NCBI GenBank assembly: GCA_017465505.1
Contig: JAFTWB010000022.1
Coordinates: 1-64,000 of the forward strand
Source: Clostridia bacterium
GTDB lineage: Bacteria; Bacillota; Clostridia; Oscillospirales; Acutalibacteraceae
Length of the DNA stretch: 64,000 bases
Direction of reading: 5' to 3'
A program made the translations under genes and the position numbers. The notes beneath the pieces were generated by a model that had not been told where the DNA came from, ran no database searches, and worked only from the letters and a program-made list of their open reading frames with translations. Shown in pieces: positions 16,353 to 23,439 of the stretch (the first letter of the stretch is position 1; each line of letters starts with the position of its first letter).

Positions 16353-18356
16353 ATGAAAAAAACACAGATTAAAGTTATTTCTCTTGTACTGGTAATGGTT
16401 ACTCTTATTACGGTAATACCCCTGACAGTGGCGGCAGAGGATAATCACACCTGTTCAGTGACTTACTATAAAGATAACCGAGGTAATCTCACAGGAATAA
16501 AAGAAATTAAAATTGATTCCACAACCTATTACGACTGCTCTTCAAACAAAAAGGGCACTATTGATTCTCCTTACCTTTACAATGTTCTGACAAACAACGT
16601 GAAGCACAGTAACAACGAATACGGCAACATTCTTTCGGATTGGGCGGCTATTGCGGCGGCGATTTTCGAAAACGGCGGTATTTATACCTGTTGTCCTGAC
16701 GATAACGGCGACAGTTATCCTCAGCTTTACGGAAAAAACTTCACAAATAATAGCGCCGAAAACTGCTATGTGGGCAAGTATCTGGCAGATAACAGAGAAA
16801 ATTGGGGCGGTGAAGTCGGCAGCGATTGCTGGCACAGTACAGGCCTGAGCGAAACCACCTCTCTTGACGCTTTAAGAAGCAAAATGGCTTCTGAAATTGC
16901 CGCAGGTGTGAATCAGAAAAATTGCAGTGGTGACTACCTTCTTACTCAGGGCACAGGGGCCGAAGAGGCACTTATTGACCTTAAAGGCGTTCAGAACGAG
17001 AATCTGCCTGTGCTTTATAATATGGTGACCTCTGTCAGCCGTGACGGCAGCAGTTTTAAATACAGATATAACTCATATTGCCTTGCTTTTTATGATTTTC
17101 AGCTTTCGGTTATTGCCGACGAAGACCTTGAATATGTTATGGAGTCAGACGGCTCAATGGGGGAGCTGACTCCCGAAGCCCTTAGAAAAGACACCACCTA
17201 TGTTGCCACCCAGACCAATAACACAGGCGTGGATTCTACAATGGAAATTGCTCTTGAAAATAGTTCCAGCGAAACAATCTCAACAACCACAGAGCAGAGC
17301 ACCAGCATAAGCTTTGGCCAGAGTGTTGGTATTGAGGCAAGCTTTCGGGGGGTTGGAGTGTCCACAGGTTTCTCCTGCGAGGAAGCTTTCTCTTTTGCAA
17401 CTTCCAAAGAAAACGCAGTTACTCATTCCGAGGGCTCTACCATTACCACATCCTGCACAGTGCCTGCTTATACTCAGGCAATTATCAAGCGTGAGCGTGG
17501 CTATGGCATTAGCACCCTCAGCTACGATGTGCCTGTGGCACTTACCTTTAACGTGGCGGTTTTCTCTATGAGTGGTGACGTGTATGCCGACGGCGGATGT
17601 TGCAGTTCTCTGAGTACAGCAGGCTATACCCAGAGATATTTTTACACCACCTTTGGTGAGAGTAACACAAATGCTTACGAAAGCCTTGCTTACCGCCGTG
17701 GGACTACTGTTAAGGAAAAGGACGGCACAGTGAGAATCTTACACGGAATGGACAGTATTAACGGCAATACCCACGTTTCTTACAAAAGGCACAATGGTGC
17801 TTCAAGCTATGACGACAGAAGAGATTACGACATCAACTGGGAAAACGTAGAAAATACCCGTATCAGTAATATTGGTACAGAAACTTCTATCAGTGAATTT
17901 GCAAACAGAGTGCCTATGCTTCCTTTTGGGGCAAAATCAACCATTAAATGCGAAACAGTGAATACGGAGATTTATGAGTTTGTTCCTTTATATCTGCCCA
18001 GAAGTATCAGAGTCACAAACCTTACTGACATAAAGCAGAACGTAAAGCCTCGCTCTACCATTAACCTCAACCGACTGAGTATTGACGCTTTCAATCAGTA
18101 CGATATTCCTTATTACGGCTTTGCCGTTGAGCACGGCCACTGGGAGATTTGCGAGGGCAGTGAGGATGTTCTTAAGATGACTCCAGGGTCAAACACCTTA
18201 ACCGTAACAGGTAAAGACGGAGATGTGGGCTGTGTGCAGTGGGTGCTTAACGACGACGTTGAGTATACTGCCGCTTTTGAGCAGGGTAAAGCCACAAAAG
18301 CTGAGCTAAAGCCTGTTATAATCCAGTTTTCCGTTATGAACGACGTTATTATGTAA
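16353..18356 (+). CDS. Secreted protein with aerolysin/ETX-MTX2-like pore-forming region
   Basis: A 667-residue secreted protein with a signal peptide (cleavage near VAA-ED). The N-terminal 280 residues contain several cysteines and no family I recognise. Residues about 285-406 look like the transmembrane and insertion region of aerolysin-type beta-pore toxins. First comes a long Ser/Thr-alternating strand (ENSSSETISTTTEQSTSISF), then a glycine-rich hairpin (VGIEASFRGVGVSTGFSCEE), then more alternating strands ending CTVPAYTQAIIKRERGY, the usual P-x-x-T/Q-x-a-x-I element. The C-terminal 240 residues seem to be beta-rich. The ATG has GAGGTGA upstream. It has no wall anchor. Toxin activity is inferred; the fold call needs structure prediction. 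Its promoter layout is shared with the gene at 10370. Confidence 0.62.
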   Translation: MKKTQIKVISLVLVMVTLITVIPLTVAAEDNHTCSVTYYKDNRGNLTGIKEIKIDSTTYYDCSSNKKGTIDSPYLYNVLTNNVKHSNNEYGNILSDWAAIAAAIFENGGIYTCCPDDNGDSYPQLYGKNFTNNSAENCYVGKYLADNRENWGGEVGSDCWHSTGLSETTSLDALRSKMASEIAAGVNQKNCSGDYLLTQGTGAEEALIDLKGVQNENLPVLYNMVTSVSRDGSSFKYRYNSYCLAFYDFQLSVIADEDLEYVMESDGSMGELTPEALRKDTTYVATQTNNTGVDSTMEIALENSSSETISTTTEQSTSISFGQSVGIEASFRGVGVSTGFSCEEAFSFATSKENAVTHSEGSTITTSCTVPAYTQAIIKRERGYGISTLSYDVPVALTFNVAVFSMSGDVYADGGCCSSLSTAGYTQRYFYTTFGESNTNAYESLAYRRGTTVKEKDGTVRILHGMDSINGNTHVSYKRHNGASSYDDRRDYDINWENVENTRISNIGTETSISEFANRVPMLPFGAKSTIKCETVNTEIYEFVPLYLPRSIRVTNLTDIKQNVKPRSTINLNRLSIDAFNQYDIPYYGFAVEHGHWEICEGSEDVLKMTPGSNTLTVTGKDGDVGCVQWVLNDDVEYTAAFEQGKATKAELKPVIIQFSVMNDVIM

Positions 18357-18364
18357 ATTTGCTA

Positions 18365-18393
18365 TTGCAATTTTTCCGAAAATAGTGTATGGT
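18365..18393 (+). promoter_or_regulatory. Possible promoter of the DUF1292 gene
   Basis: TTGCAA (18365-18370) and TATGGT (18388-18393) are 17 bp apart, about 33 bp before the start codon. Confidence 0.45.
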
Positions 18394-18425
18394 TATTCTA
18401 TAACTTAGAAAAGGAGATTTTTATA

Positions 18426-18737
18426 ATGGCTGAAGATATGATTATGAACAATGCCCCCGAGGAAGAAGAGGGCAGCATTATCGTTCTTGAGGACGACCTT
18501 GGCAACGAGGTAGAGTTTGAATATCTTGACGTTGTAGATTACGAAGGCGACGAGTACCTGGTGCTTATGCCTGTTGAGGAAGAGGAAGACGCCGAGGGCG
18601 AAGTTCTTATCCTCAAAATCGTTTCCATCGATGACGAGCACGAAACCTTCGAGGGTATCGAGGATGAAGATCTTGTTGACGCTGTTTTTGAGGTTTTCAA
18701 GAACAAGTGGAAAGACCAGCTTGACTTTGCTGACTAA
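18426..18737 (+). CDS. DUF1292 domain protein
   Basis: A very acidic 103-residue protein with the DUF1292 pattern: IIVLEDDLGNEVEFEYLD, EGDEYLVLMPVE and EVLILKIV, then a helical end (DLVDAVFEVFKNKW). DUF1292 proteins are widespread in Firmicutes, often near ruvX and ireB, and have no firmly known function. Here that neighbourhood is absent. AAAGGAG precedes the start and a strong terminator follows, so it is a single-gene unit. Confidence 0.9.
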   Translation: MAEDMIMNNAPEEEEGSIIVLEDDLGNEVEFEYLDVVDYEGDEYLVLMPVEEEEDAEGEVLILKIVSIDDEHETFEGIEDEDLVDAVFEVFKNKWKDQLDFAD

Positions 18738-18752
18738 TCTTTATCAAAACAT

Positions 18753-18793
18753 TAAACCCCTGCGGATTTTTATTTGTCCGCAGGGGTTTTGCG
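18753..18793. terminator. Terminator of the DUF1292 gene
   Basis: AAACCCCTGCGGA and TCCGCAGGGGTTTT form a long stem. It also overlaps the end of the opposing HTH gene. A near-copy lies at 19361-19397. Confidence 0.85.
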
Positions 18794-19072
18794 TTTGGTT
18801 ATTTCTATGGGGCTAATCATCTCGTTGGGAGAAACCTGCAGATAATCGCAAAGCTTGAGAAAGGTTTCCAGAGTGACACTGTCCTGAGAGCCTGTCCAGC
18901 AGAGAAAGCTGATTTCCCACGCCGAGATGTTTGTGTTCTTGGCAATTTCATCAACACTCTGACCTGTTCTTACTCGAAAATCAATAATGTGCTTGCAAAA
19001 GTTGATGTAACGAGGTTCTTCCTTTATCGGTTCAGAGTTTTTGAGATTCGGCTCTTTATAAAATTCAAACAT
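18770..19072 (-). CDS. Small XRE-type HTH protein
   Basis: A 100-residue protein. Residues about 25-85 look like a Cro/CI HTH (FRVRTGQSVDEIAKNTNISA, then TFLKLCDYLQVSPNEMI), though the recognition helix is less typical. The ATG at 19072 has GGTGATT upstream; 15 further upstream codons in frame have no ribosome site. The gene is divergent from a ribbon-helix-helix gene, and the last codons lie inside the terminator of the DUF1292 gene. It is probably a regulator of this pair; targets unknown. Confidence 0.75.
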   Translation of the reverse strand: MFEFYKEPNLKNSEPIKEEPRYINFCKHIIDFRVRTGQSVDEIAKNTNISAWEISFLCWTGSQDSVTLETFLKLCDYLQVSPNEMISPIEITKRKTPADK

Positions 19073-19089
19073 AATAATCACCATCACTA

Positions 19090-19142
19090 TGATAACACAG
19101 TGGAAGTATAAAAGCAAATGGTTTTTTCATATAATGTTATCA
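19090..19142. promoter_or_regulatory. Divergent promoter with TGATAACA/TGTTATCA dyad
   Basis: TGATAACA (19090-19097) and TGTTATCA (19135-19142) form an 8-bp inverted repeat. Between them are a plus-strand -10 TATAAT (19130-19135) and a minus-strand TATACT (19110-19105). The arms would lie at or near both transcription starts, as expected for autoregulation of the HTH / ribbon-helix-helix pair. Confidence 0.45.
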
Positions 19143-19163
19143 GATTGTTAGTGGGGTGTTAGT

Positions 19164-19355
19164 ATGCCAACAAATAAGATTCAGACAGGTATTCGTTTTG
19201 ACCCGGAATTGCTTTATAAGATTACTCAAATTGCAAAGTACAATAAAAGGTCATTTAATAATCAGATGGAATATTTAGCACAGGTTTGTGTTCGTGAATT
19301 TGAAAAAGAAAACGGCGAAATTGAGCTGGACGAATACGAAATGTATAAGAAATAA
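19164..19355 (+). CDS. Ribbon-helix-helix DNA-binding protein
   Basis: A 63-residue Arc/MetJ-like protein: a short basic strand (IQTGIRFDPELLYKI) followed by two helices (AKYNKRSFNNQMEYLAQVCVREFEKENGE). KRSFNNQMEYL has the usual R-S-x-N-x-x-I/M-E-x-L signature. The C-terminus is acidic. GGGGTG precedes the ATG. No toxin gene follows, so it does not look like an antitoxin; it more likely acts with the divergent HTH gene. Confidence 0.82.
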   Translation: MPTNKIQTGIRFDPELLYKITQIAKYNKRSFNNQMEYLAQVCVREFEKENGEIELDEYEMYKK

Positions 19356-19360
19356 AAATT

Positions 19361-19397
19361 GCCCCTGCGGATAGAATAAAATCCGCAGGGGTTTTGC
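19361..19397 (+). terminator. Terminator of the ribbon-helix-helix gene
   Basis: CCCCTGCGGAT and ATCCGCAGGGG form a perfect 11-bp stem followed by TTTTG. Its right half, TCCGCAGGGGTTTTGCGTTT, is identical to that of the terminator at 18753-18793. Confidence 0.9.
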
Positions 19398-19411
19398 GTT
19401 TTTATATTAAG

Positions 19412-19485
19412 TTACGGAATGTCGATTGTGAGGTCGGTTTTTTCAAAAAGAACCTTGCCGTTTTTGTCCCCCTCAGCTTTGTTAA
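19412..19485 (-). pseudogene. Remnant of a protein C-terminus
   Basis: Reading the minus strand, 24 codons end in TAA and give a protein-like sequence, NKAEGDKNGKVLFEKTDLTI then DIP. There is no start codon or ribosome site; an in-frame stop lies just upstream. It looks like the last piece of a lost gene. The parent family is unknown. Confidence 0.35.
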
Positions 19486-19579
19486 TTTAATTATGAGGCA
19501 GCTCCGTGGGTTTGTAAATATGGAATAGTAAACGAAAATCCGTGGAAGATGTTGTGTGTTTTGATAGAAAGAAATGTAA

Positions 19580-19690
19580 CCTTAACACCGCCGTTGATGA
19601 ACTTTGCCTTTGAATTTATCTTTTCCAAAGGCGGAATCGCCCACCGCGGCTAGCGGACGGAATTGCCCACCGCGGCTAATCCGCAATCAC
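19580..19690. repeat. Mosaic intergenic repeat, copy 3
   Basis: CCGCCGTTGATGAAC, then TTTATCTTTTCCAAAGGCGG, then two tandem units of 26 bp (starting at 19632 and 19658) with GCCCACCGCGGCTA. The modules and their order match copies 1, 2 and 5. Confidence 0.7.
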
Positions 19691-19826
19691 GCCTCGTTGC
19701 TTACTACTAATCCTCCGAGTTTTCTGCGTACTTCTGCAATTTACCTATGTGAGACTATGAAATAGCCTCACATTGTTCGGTAAATTACAGGTCGTACTTA
19801 AAAATCGGAGGGTAGTAAGCCTCGGA
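19691..19826. repeat. Long imperfect palindrome (about 135 bp)
   Basis: Nested complementary blocks run from the ends to a 3-base loop. GCTTACTAC pairs with GTAGTAAGC, CCTCCGA with TCGGAGG, AATTTACC with GGTAAATT, GTGAG with CTCAC, and CTAT with ATAG. Together they would fold into one long rod. It contains no start-to-stop gene. It may be a folded RNA, a miniature mobile palindrome or a cruciform. Confidence 0.65.
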
Positions 19827-19839
19827 CGCACTTACACAC

Positions 19840-19873
19840 GCAAAAACTCCCCTGACCGAAGTCAAGGGAGTTT
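19840..19873 (-). terminator. Terminator of the HPr-like gene
   Basis: AAACTCCCTTGAC-type arms form a stem with a four-base loop; TTTTTGCG follows on the minus strand. Confidence 0.8.
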
Positions 19874-19926
19874 CTGCAAGGATTTTTTGAAATTAACGTG
19901 AAAACGAAGTAAACAAATGTAAAAAT

Positions 19927-20193
19927 TTATGCAGTCTTTGTTTCTGTTTCACCAAAGAGATCGAGTCTGAAAAGTCTGGACTCGTCGTCCTTGTTGTCAC
20001 AAAGAATGTAAGCGTCTGTAATCTTGCCGCCCTCAATAAGCTTGGTTAAGCCGATGAGCTGACAAAGCTTGCTTTTAAGATTAAGGTGGTCGCCTTCTCT
20101 TGTTACGAGATAGACATTGCCTTTGCAAGTGTCGAGCACGGCGAGGAACTTAGCTACATCGATGTTGTGAAGATTGATGACAGATGTCATATC
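19927..20193 (-). CDS. Small HPr-like protein
   Basis: An 88-residue protein that I read as a distant HPr-fold protein: an N-terminal strand (VINLHNIDVAKFLAVLDTCK), a central strand with YLVTREGDHLNLKSKLCQLIGL resembling the HPr LKSIMGLM region, and a C-terminal strand. The catalytic His of HPr is not evident, so a phosphotransfer role is unlikely. Small proteins of this type are sometimes annotated 'polya polymerase' in Clostridia. The start at 20193 has AGGAGG upstream. A strong promoter at 20312-20339 implies a structured leader of about 110 nt. Confidence 0.65.
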   Translation of the reverse strand, partial: DMTSVINLHNIDVAKFLAVLDTCKGNVYLVTREGDHLNLKSKLCQLIGLTKLIEGGKITDAYILCDNKDDESRLFRLDLFGETETKTA

Positions 20194-20199
20194 AGTTTC

Positions 20200-20305
20200 C
20201 TCCTTTATTATTTTTTCGTGCTGCCATTTACCATTTGGCATTATCCTTAGAATGACGGTTTTGCGAACTTTGCTGTCCGTCATTATCAGGTGGACCTTAC
20301 CTGAT
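20200..20305 (-). promoter_or_regulatory. Structured 5' leader of the HPr-like gene
   Basis: Between the predicted transcription start and the ribosome site, the minus-strand RNA has two clean hairpins: ATCAGGT/ACCTGAT around a 7-base loop, and AATGACGG/CCGTCATT around an 18-base loop. I do not recognise a known riboswitch. Confidence 0.45.
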
Positions 20306-20311
20306 GATTTC

Positions 20312-20339
20312 ATTATAGCAGGTTTTTCGTAAAAGTCAA
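20312..20339 (-). promoter_or_regulatory. Strong sigma-A promoter of the HPr-like gene
   Basis: On the minus strand TTGACT (20339-20334) and TATAAT (20317-20312) are 16 bp apart. Confidence 0.75.
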
Positions 20340-20598
20340 CAACAAATTGCTTTCGTAGTTGTGCATATCGACGTAGCTCGTATAAACGTTGTATAGATAA
20401 CAGAGCGTAAAACTGTGCAATGTGCACAGAGACGGAGTTTTTGAAAAACAATTCGACTTCATTCCCTTAGTAACTTTGCACCGATTTTTCCCATATTAAA
20501 TTTTTTATTGTCCAATTTTTACAAATCGAAGATTTTTTTCTTTTTTGGCCTCAAACACATTGAAAACCCCTTAAATATCCCGATTTTATCCTTAGCAG

Positions 20599-20627
20599 TT
20601 GATGTTTTCTTCTCTTTATGATACAAT
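20599..20627 (+). promoter_or_regulatory. Promoter of the phosphohexomutase gene
   Basis: TTGATG (20599-20604) and TACAAT (20622-20627) are 17 bp apart, ending 30 bp before the start codon. The region 20340-20598 shows no gene that I can support. Confidence 0.65.
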
Positions 20628-20657
20628 TAAAATATATTATGCAAAGGAGCTTAAGCT

Positions 20658-22160
20658 ATGTTAACAGATTTTTATAAACAGTTTAAAAGCGGTACAGACA
20701 TCCGTGGAGTTGCCTCTGAAGGCGTACAGGGTCAGGAGGTTAACCTGACAAACGAGGCAGTTGCCAATATGACCTGGGGCTTTGCCTGCTTCCTTCAGGA
20801 CAAGCTGGGCAAAAAAGCCGAGGAAATGAAAATTGCCGTGGGCAGGGATTCCAGAATTTCAGGCCCTCGTATTGCCGAGGTTGTGACAAAGACTCTTGCT
20901 TCCTTAGGCGTAGAGGTTCTTGATTGCGGTCTTGCTACAACTCCCTCTATGTTTATGACAACTGTGGAGCTTGGTTGTGACGCCTCTGTGCAGATTACCG
21001 CCAGCCACCACCCCTTTAACAGAAACGGACTTAAGTTCTTTACCCGTCAGGGCGGTTTAGAGGGTGCTGACATTACAAAAATTCTTGAGTATGCCCAGCA
21101 GGGGGTTACTTCCTGTGACTGTGCTCAGGGTGAAATCAAAGCTGTTAACTTTATGGACAGATACGCCGAGATTCTCTGCGATATCATTAAAAAGGGCGTA
21201 AACGCCGAAGATTACGACCTGCCCTTAAAGGGCCTGCATATCTGCGTTGACGCAGGTAACGGTGTAGGTGGTTTCTATGCTGACAAGGTGCTGGCTGTTC
21301 TTGGTGCAGATACAACAGGCTCAAGATATCTGGACCCCGACGGAATGTTCCCCAATCACGTTCCCAATCCCGAGGATAAAACCGCTATGGCGGCTATTTC
21401 CGAGGCAGTTATTCAGAGCGGTGCAGACCTTGGCGTAATTTTTGACACAGACGTTGACCGAGGTGCGGCTGTTGACGGCAAGGGTGCTGAGATTAACCGT
21501 AACCGCCTTGTTGCTCTTGCTTCTGCAATTGCCCTTGAGGAAAATGCAGGCGGTACAATTGTTACTGACTCCATTACTTCCGACGGACTTAAGGAGTTTA
21601 TTGAAAGTACTCTTGGCGGCAAGCATTACAGATATCGCCGCGGCTATAAAAATGTTATTGATAAGGCTATTGAGCTGGAGGCTCAGGGCATTTGCTGTCC
21701 TCTTGCCATTGAAACATCAGGCCACGCCGCAATGAAGGAAAACTATTTTCTTGACGACGGTGCTTACCTCTGCACAAAAATCATCATCAAAATGGCTCAG
21801 TTAAGACGAGAGGGCAAGGAGATAGGCGACCTTATTGCCGAGCTTAAGGAGTGCAAAGAGGAAAAGGAAATCCGCATTAAGATTAAAGAGGCTGACTTTG
21901 CCGCTTATGGTAAGAGTGTTATTGAGAAGCTCACTTGCTATGCGCAGGCTCAGCAGGGCTGGACTGTTGCCGACGACAACCGTGAGGGTATCAGAGTATC
22001 TTTTGGCGAAGGCGATGGAGACGGCTGGTTCTTGCTCCGTCTGTCTGTTCACGATCCCATTATGCCTCTTAATATTGAGAGCAACACTGAAGGCGGAGTC
22101 GAAATTATCCTTTCAAAGCTTATGGGCTTTTTAAAAGAGTGCCAGGGGCTTGATATTTAA
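20658..22160 (+). CDS. Phosphoglucomutase/phosphomannomutase family protein
   Basis: A 500-residue alpha-D-phosphohexomutase, which moves phosphate between C1 and C6 of a hexose or hexosamine. Motifs in order: TDIRG near the N-terminus (sugar entry), VGRDSR, the active-site serine loop QITASHHPFNRNGLKFF, the metal loop DTDVDRG, the sugar-specificity loop (LAIETSGHAAMKENYFLDDG, E.SGH) and the C-terminal phosphate-binding region with EGIRVSF. Whether it prefers glucose or mannose cannot be told. AAAGGAG precedes the start. It is transcribed alone. Confidence 0.93.
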   Translation: MLTDFYKQFKSGTDIRGVASEGVQGQEVNLTNEAVANMTWGFACFLQDKLGKKAEEMKIAVGRDSRISGPRIAEVVTKTLASLGVEVLDCGLATTPSMFMTTVELGCDASVQITASHHPFNRNGLKFFTRQGGLEGADITKILEYAQQGVTSCDCAQGEIKAVNFMDRYAEILCDIIKKGVNAEDYDLPLKGLHICVDAGNGVGGFYADKVLAVLGADTTGSRYLDPDGMFPNHVPNPEDKTAMAAISEAVIQSGADLGVIFDTDVDRGAAVDGKGAEINRNRLVALASAIALEENAGGTIVTDSITSDGLKEFIESTLGGKHYRYRRGYKNVIDKAIELEAQGICCPLAIETSGHAAMKENYFLDDGAYLCTKIIIKMAQLRREGKEIGDLIAELKECKEEKEIRIKIKEADFAAYGKSVIEKLTCYAQAQQGWTVADDNREGIRVSFGEGDGDGWFLLRLSVHDPIMPLNIESNTEGGVEIILSKLMGFLKECQGLDI

Positions 22161-22184
22161 AGTAATAAGTAATATTGAATAATT

Positions 22185-22440
22185 AAAAAGTGTGGTGGCA
22201 CGGATTTCGTGCGATTATAGATTATTGATTTGGAGATAAACTTCCTGTAGAGGAGGGGTATCCCTTCCCGAAAAACATCCTTTAAGTTAAAAATTTCGGA
22301 AGGGGAAACCCCTCCTCTGTAAATAAACGTCCAACAATAATAAATCCGCCGTTAATGACGCTTTCCTCTGAAAAACCCCTCTACAAAGGCGTTTTGCCCA
22401 CCGCAACCAGCGGTCGCAACCGATGGTTGCGACGTTTCAA
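22185..22440. repeat. Mosaic intergenic repeat, copy 4, with 77-bp inverted repeat
   Basis: The 357-bp gap begins with GTGGCACGGATTTCGTGCGATT, a variant of the block at 15925 and 39646. Then comes an inverted repeat at 22246-22322 whose arms both read nearly AGAGGAGGGGT.TCCC.TTCC.GAAA. Next is CCGCCGTTAATGACGC, then AAAGGCG and one degenerate tandem unit, and last a hairpin TCGCAACC-GGTTGCGA (22413-22432). Confidence 0.65.
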
Positions 22441-22517
22441 ACTAGAATGTATGGTCATTTTTTGGAGTTTGGACTATGATTTGCCCGTATCAAAAAATGA
22501 AAGACGAGGTTAAAACT

Positions 22518-23252
22518 ATGAACATTGAAACTGCTAACAGATTATTGGAATATCGAAAGAAAGCAGGGCTTTCTCAGGAAGAGCTCGCTGAGAAAATCGG
22601 CGTAAGCCGTCAGGCTGTATCAAAGTGGGAGAGAAGCGAGGCTTCTCCCGATACCGACAATTTGGTGGAGCTTTCAAAGATTTATGGCGTGAGTCTGGAC
22701 GAGATGTTGGGTCTTAACGCTTCTAAAGCCGAAGAAGCTTTGCCCGAGAAAGACGAGGTGCACGTAAGCTTCAAAGACGGTATCCACGTTAACTCCAAGG
22801 ATGGCGACAAGGTGGATATTTCCTTCAAAGACGGAGTTCACGTTGTTACAAAAGGCGAGGAGAAGGTTCACATTATCGGGGACGAAAAGTATTACGTTGA
22901 CGATAAAGGTGAGCGTCACGAAATCAAGCCTGCATATTACTTCTGGCTTTATATGCCCTTTCCTATTATAATAACCGCACTTTTCCTGTGTTGGGGTTTT
23001 TCCGGCCTTTGGGGCGGCTGGAATGATGCCTGGCTTCTTTTCTTCCTTGTTCCTCTTTATTATTCTATTATCGAGGTTGTAAGAGCCAAGGACCTGAGCA
23101 AATTGGCTTTCCCTGTTATTCCTGCAGGTATCTTTGTGGGTATCGGCATTTTTACCCACATCTGGCACCCCACGTGGATTGTATTTCTCACCATTCCTGT
23201 GTTTTACTGCATAGTTGAGTGGGTCAAGAAAAACAAAGCAAATAAAAAATAA
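22518..23252 (+). CDS. XRE HTH regulator with beta-repeat linker and membrane domain
   Basis: A 244-residue protein. Residues 1-62 are a Cro/CI HTH (LLEYRKKAGLSQEELAEKIG, then SRQAVSKWERSEASPDTDNL). A linker of about 70 residues contains short near-repeats (VHVSFKDGIHV, VDISFKDGVHVVTKG, KVHIIGDEKYYV) that look like small beta turns. The remaining 100 residues hold about four hydrophobic segments. The ATG at 22518 puts the HTH at the N-terminus and has GAGG upstream. HTH proteins with such C-terminal membrane domains are common in Clostridia. Target unknown. Confidence 0.8.
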   Translation: MNIETANRLLEYRKKAGLSQEELAEKIGVSRQAVSKWERSEASPDTDNLVELSKIYGVSLDEMLGLNASKAEEALPEKDEVHVSFKDGIHVNSKDGDKVDISFKDGVHVVTKGEEKVHIIGDEKYYVDDKGERHEIKPAYYFWLYMPFPIIITALFLCWGFSGLWGGWNDAWLLFFLVPLYYSIIEVVRAKDLSKLAFPVIPAGIFVGIGIFTHIWHPTWIVFLTIPVFYCIVEWVKKNKANKK

Positions 23253-23257
23253 AGCTT

Positions 23258-23289
23258 ACGGCCTTCTTTCTTTTAGAAGGTCGTTTTTT
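23258..23289 (+). terminator. Terminator of the HTH-membrane gene
   Basis: ACGGCCTTCT and AGAAGGTCGT form a stem (one G-T pair) around TTCTTTT, followed by a T run. Confidence 0.8.
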
Positions 23290-23439
23290 ATGGATTTTTA
23301 CTTCTGCGTTGTAAAATATAAATAAAATTAAAACCCTCAATATATAAATGTTCTACAAGTAAATTGGCGAAAGTTGCTGAAATTTAAAAAGTAATTTGTT
23401 ATAATTAACCTGTTAATTTTTATTAAATCGAGGGATATT

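Noticed and set aside
19164..19355. Antitoxin of a toxin-antitoxin pair
   Set aside because: No toxin-like gene follows; the divergent partner is an HTH protein, not a toxin.
19927..20193. Active HPr phosphocarrier
   Set aside because: The phosphorylated His of HPr is not found and no PTS genes are near; only the fold looks similar.
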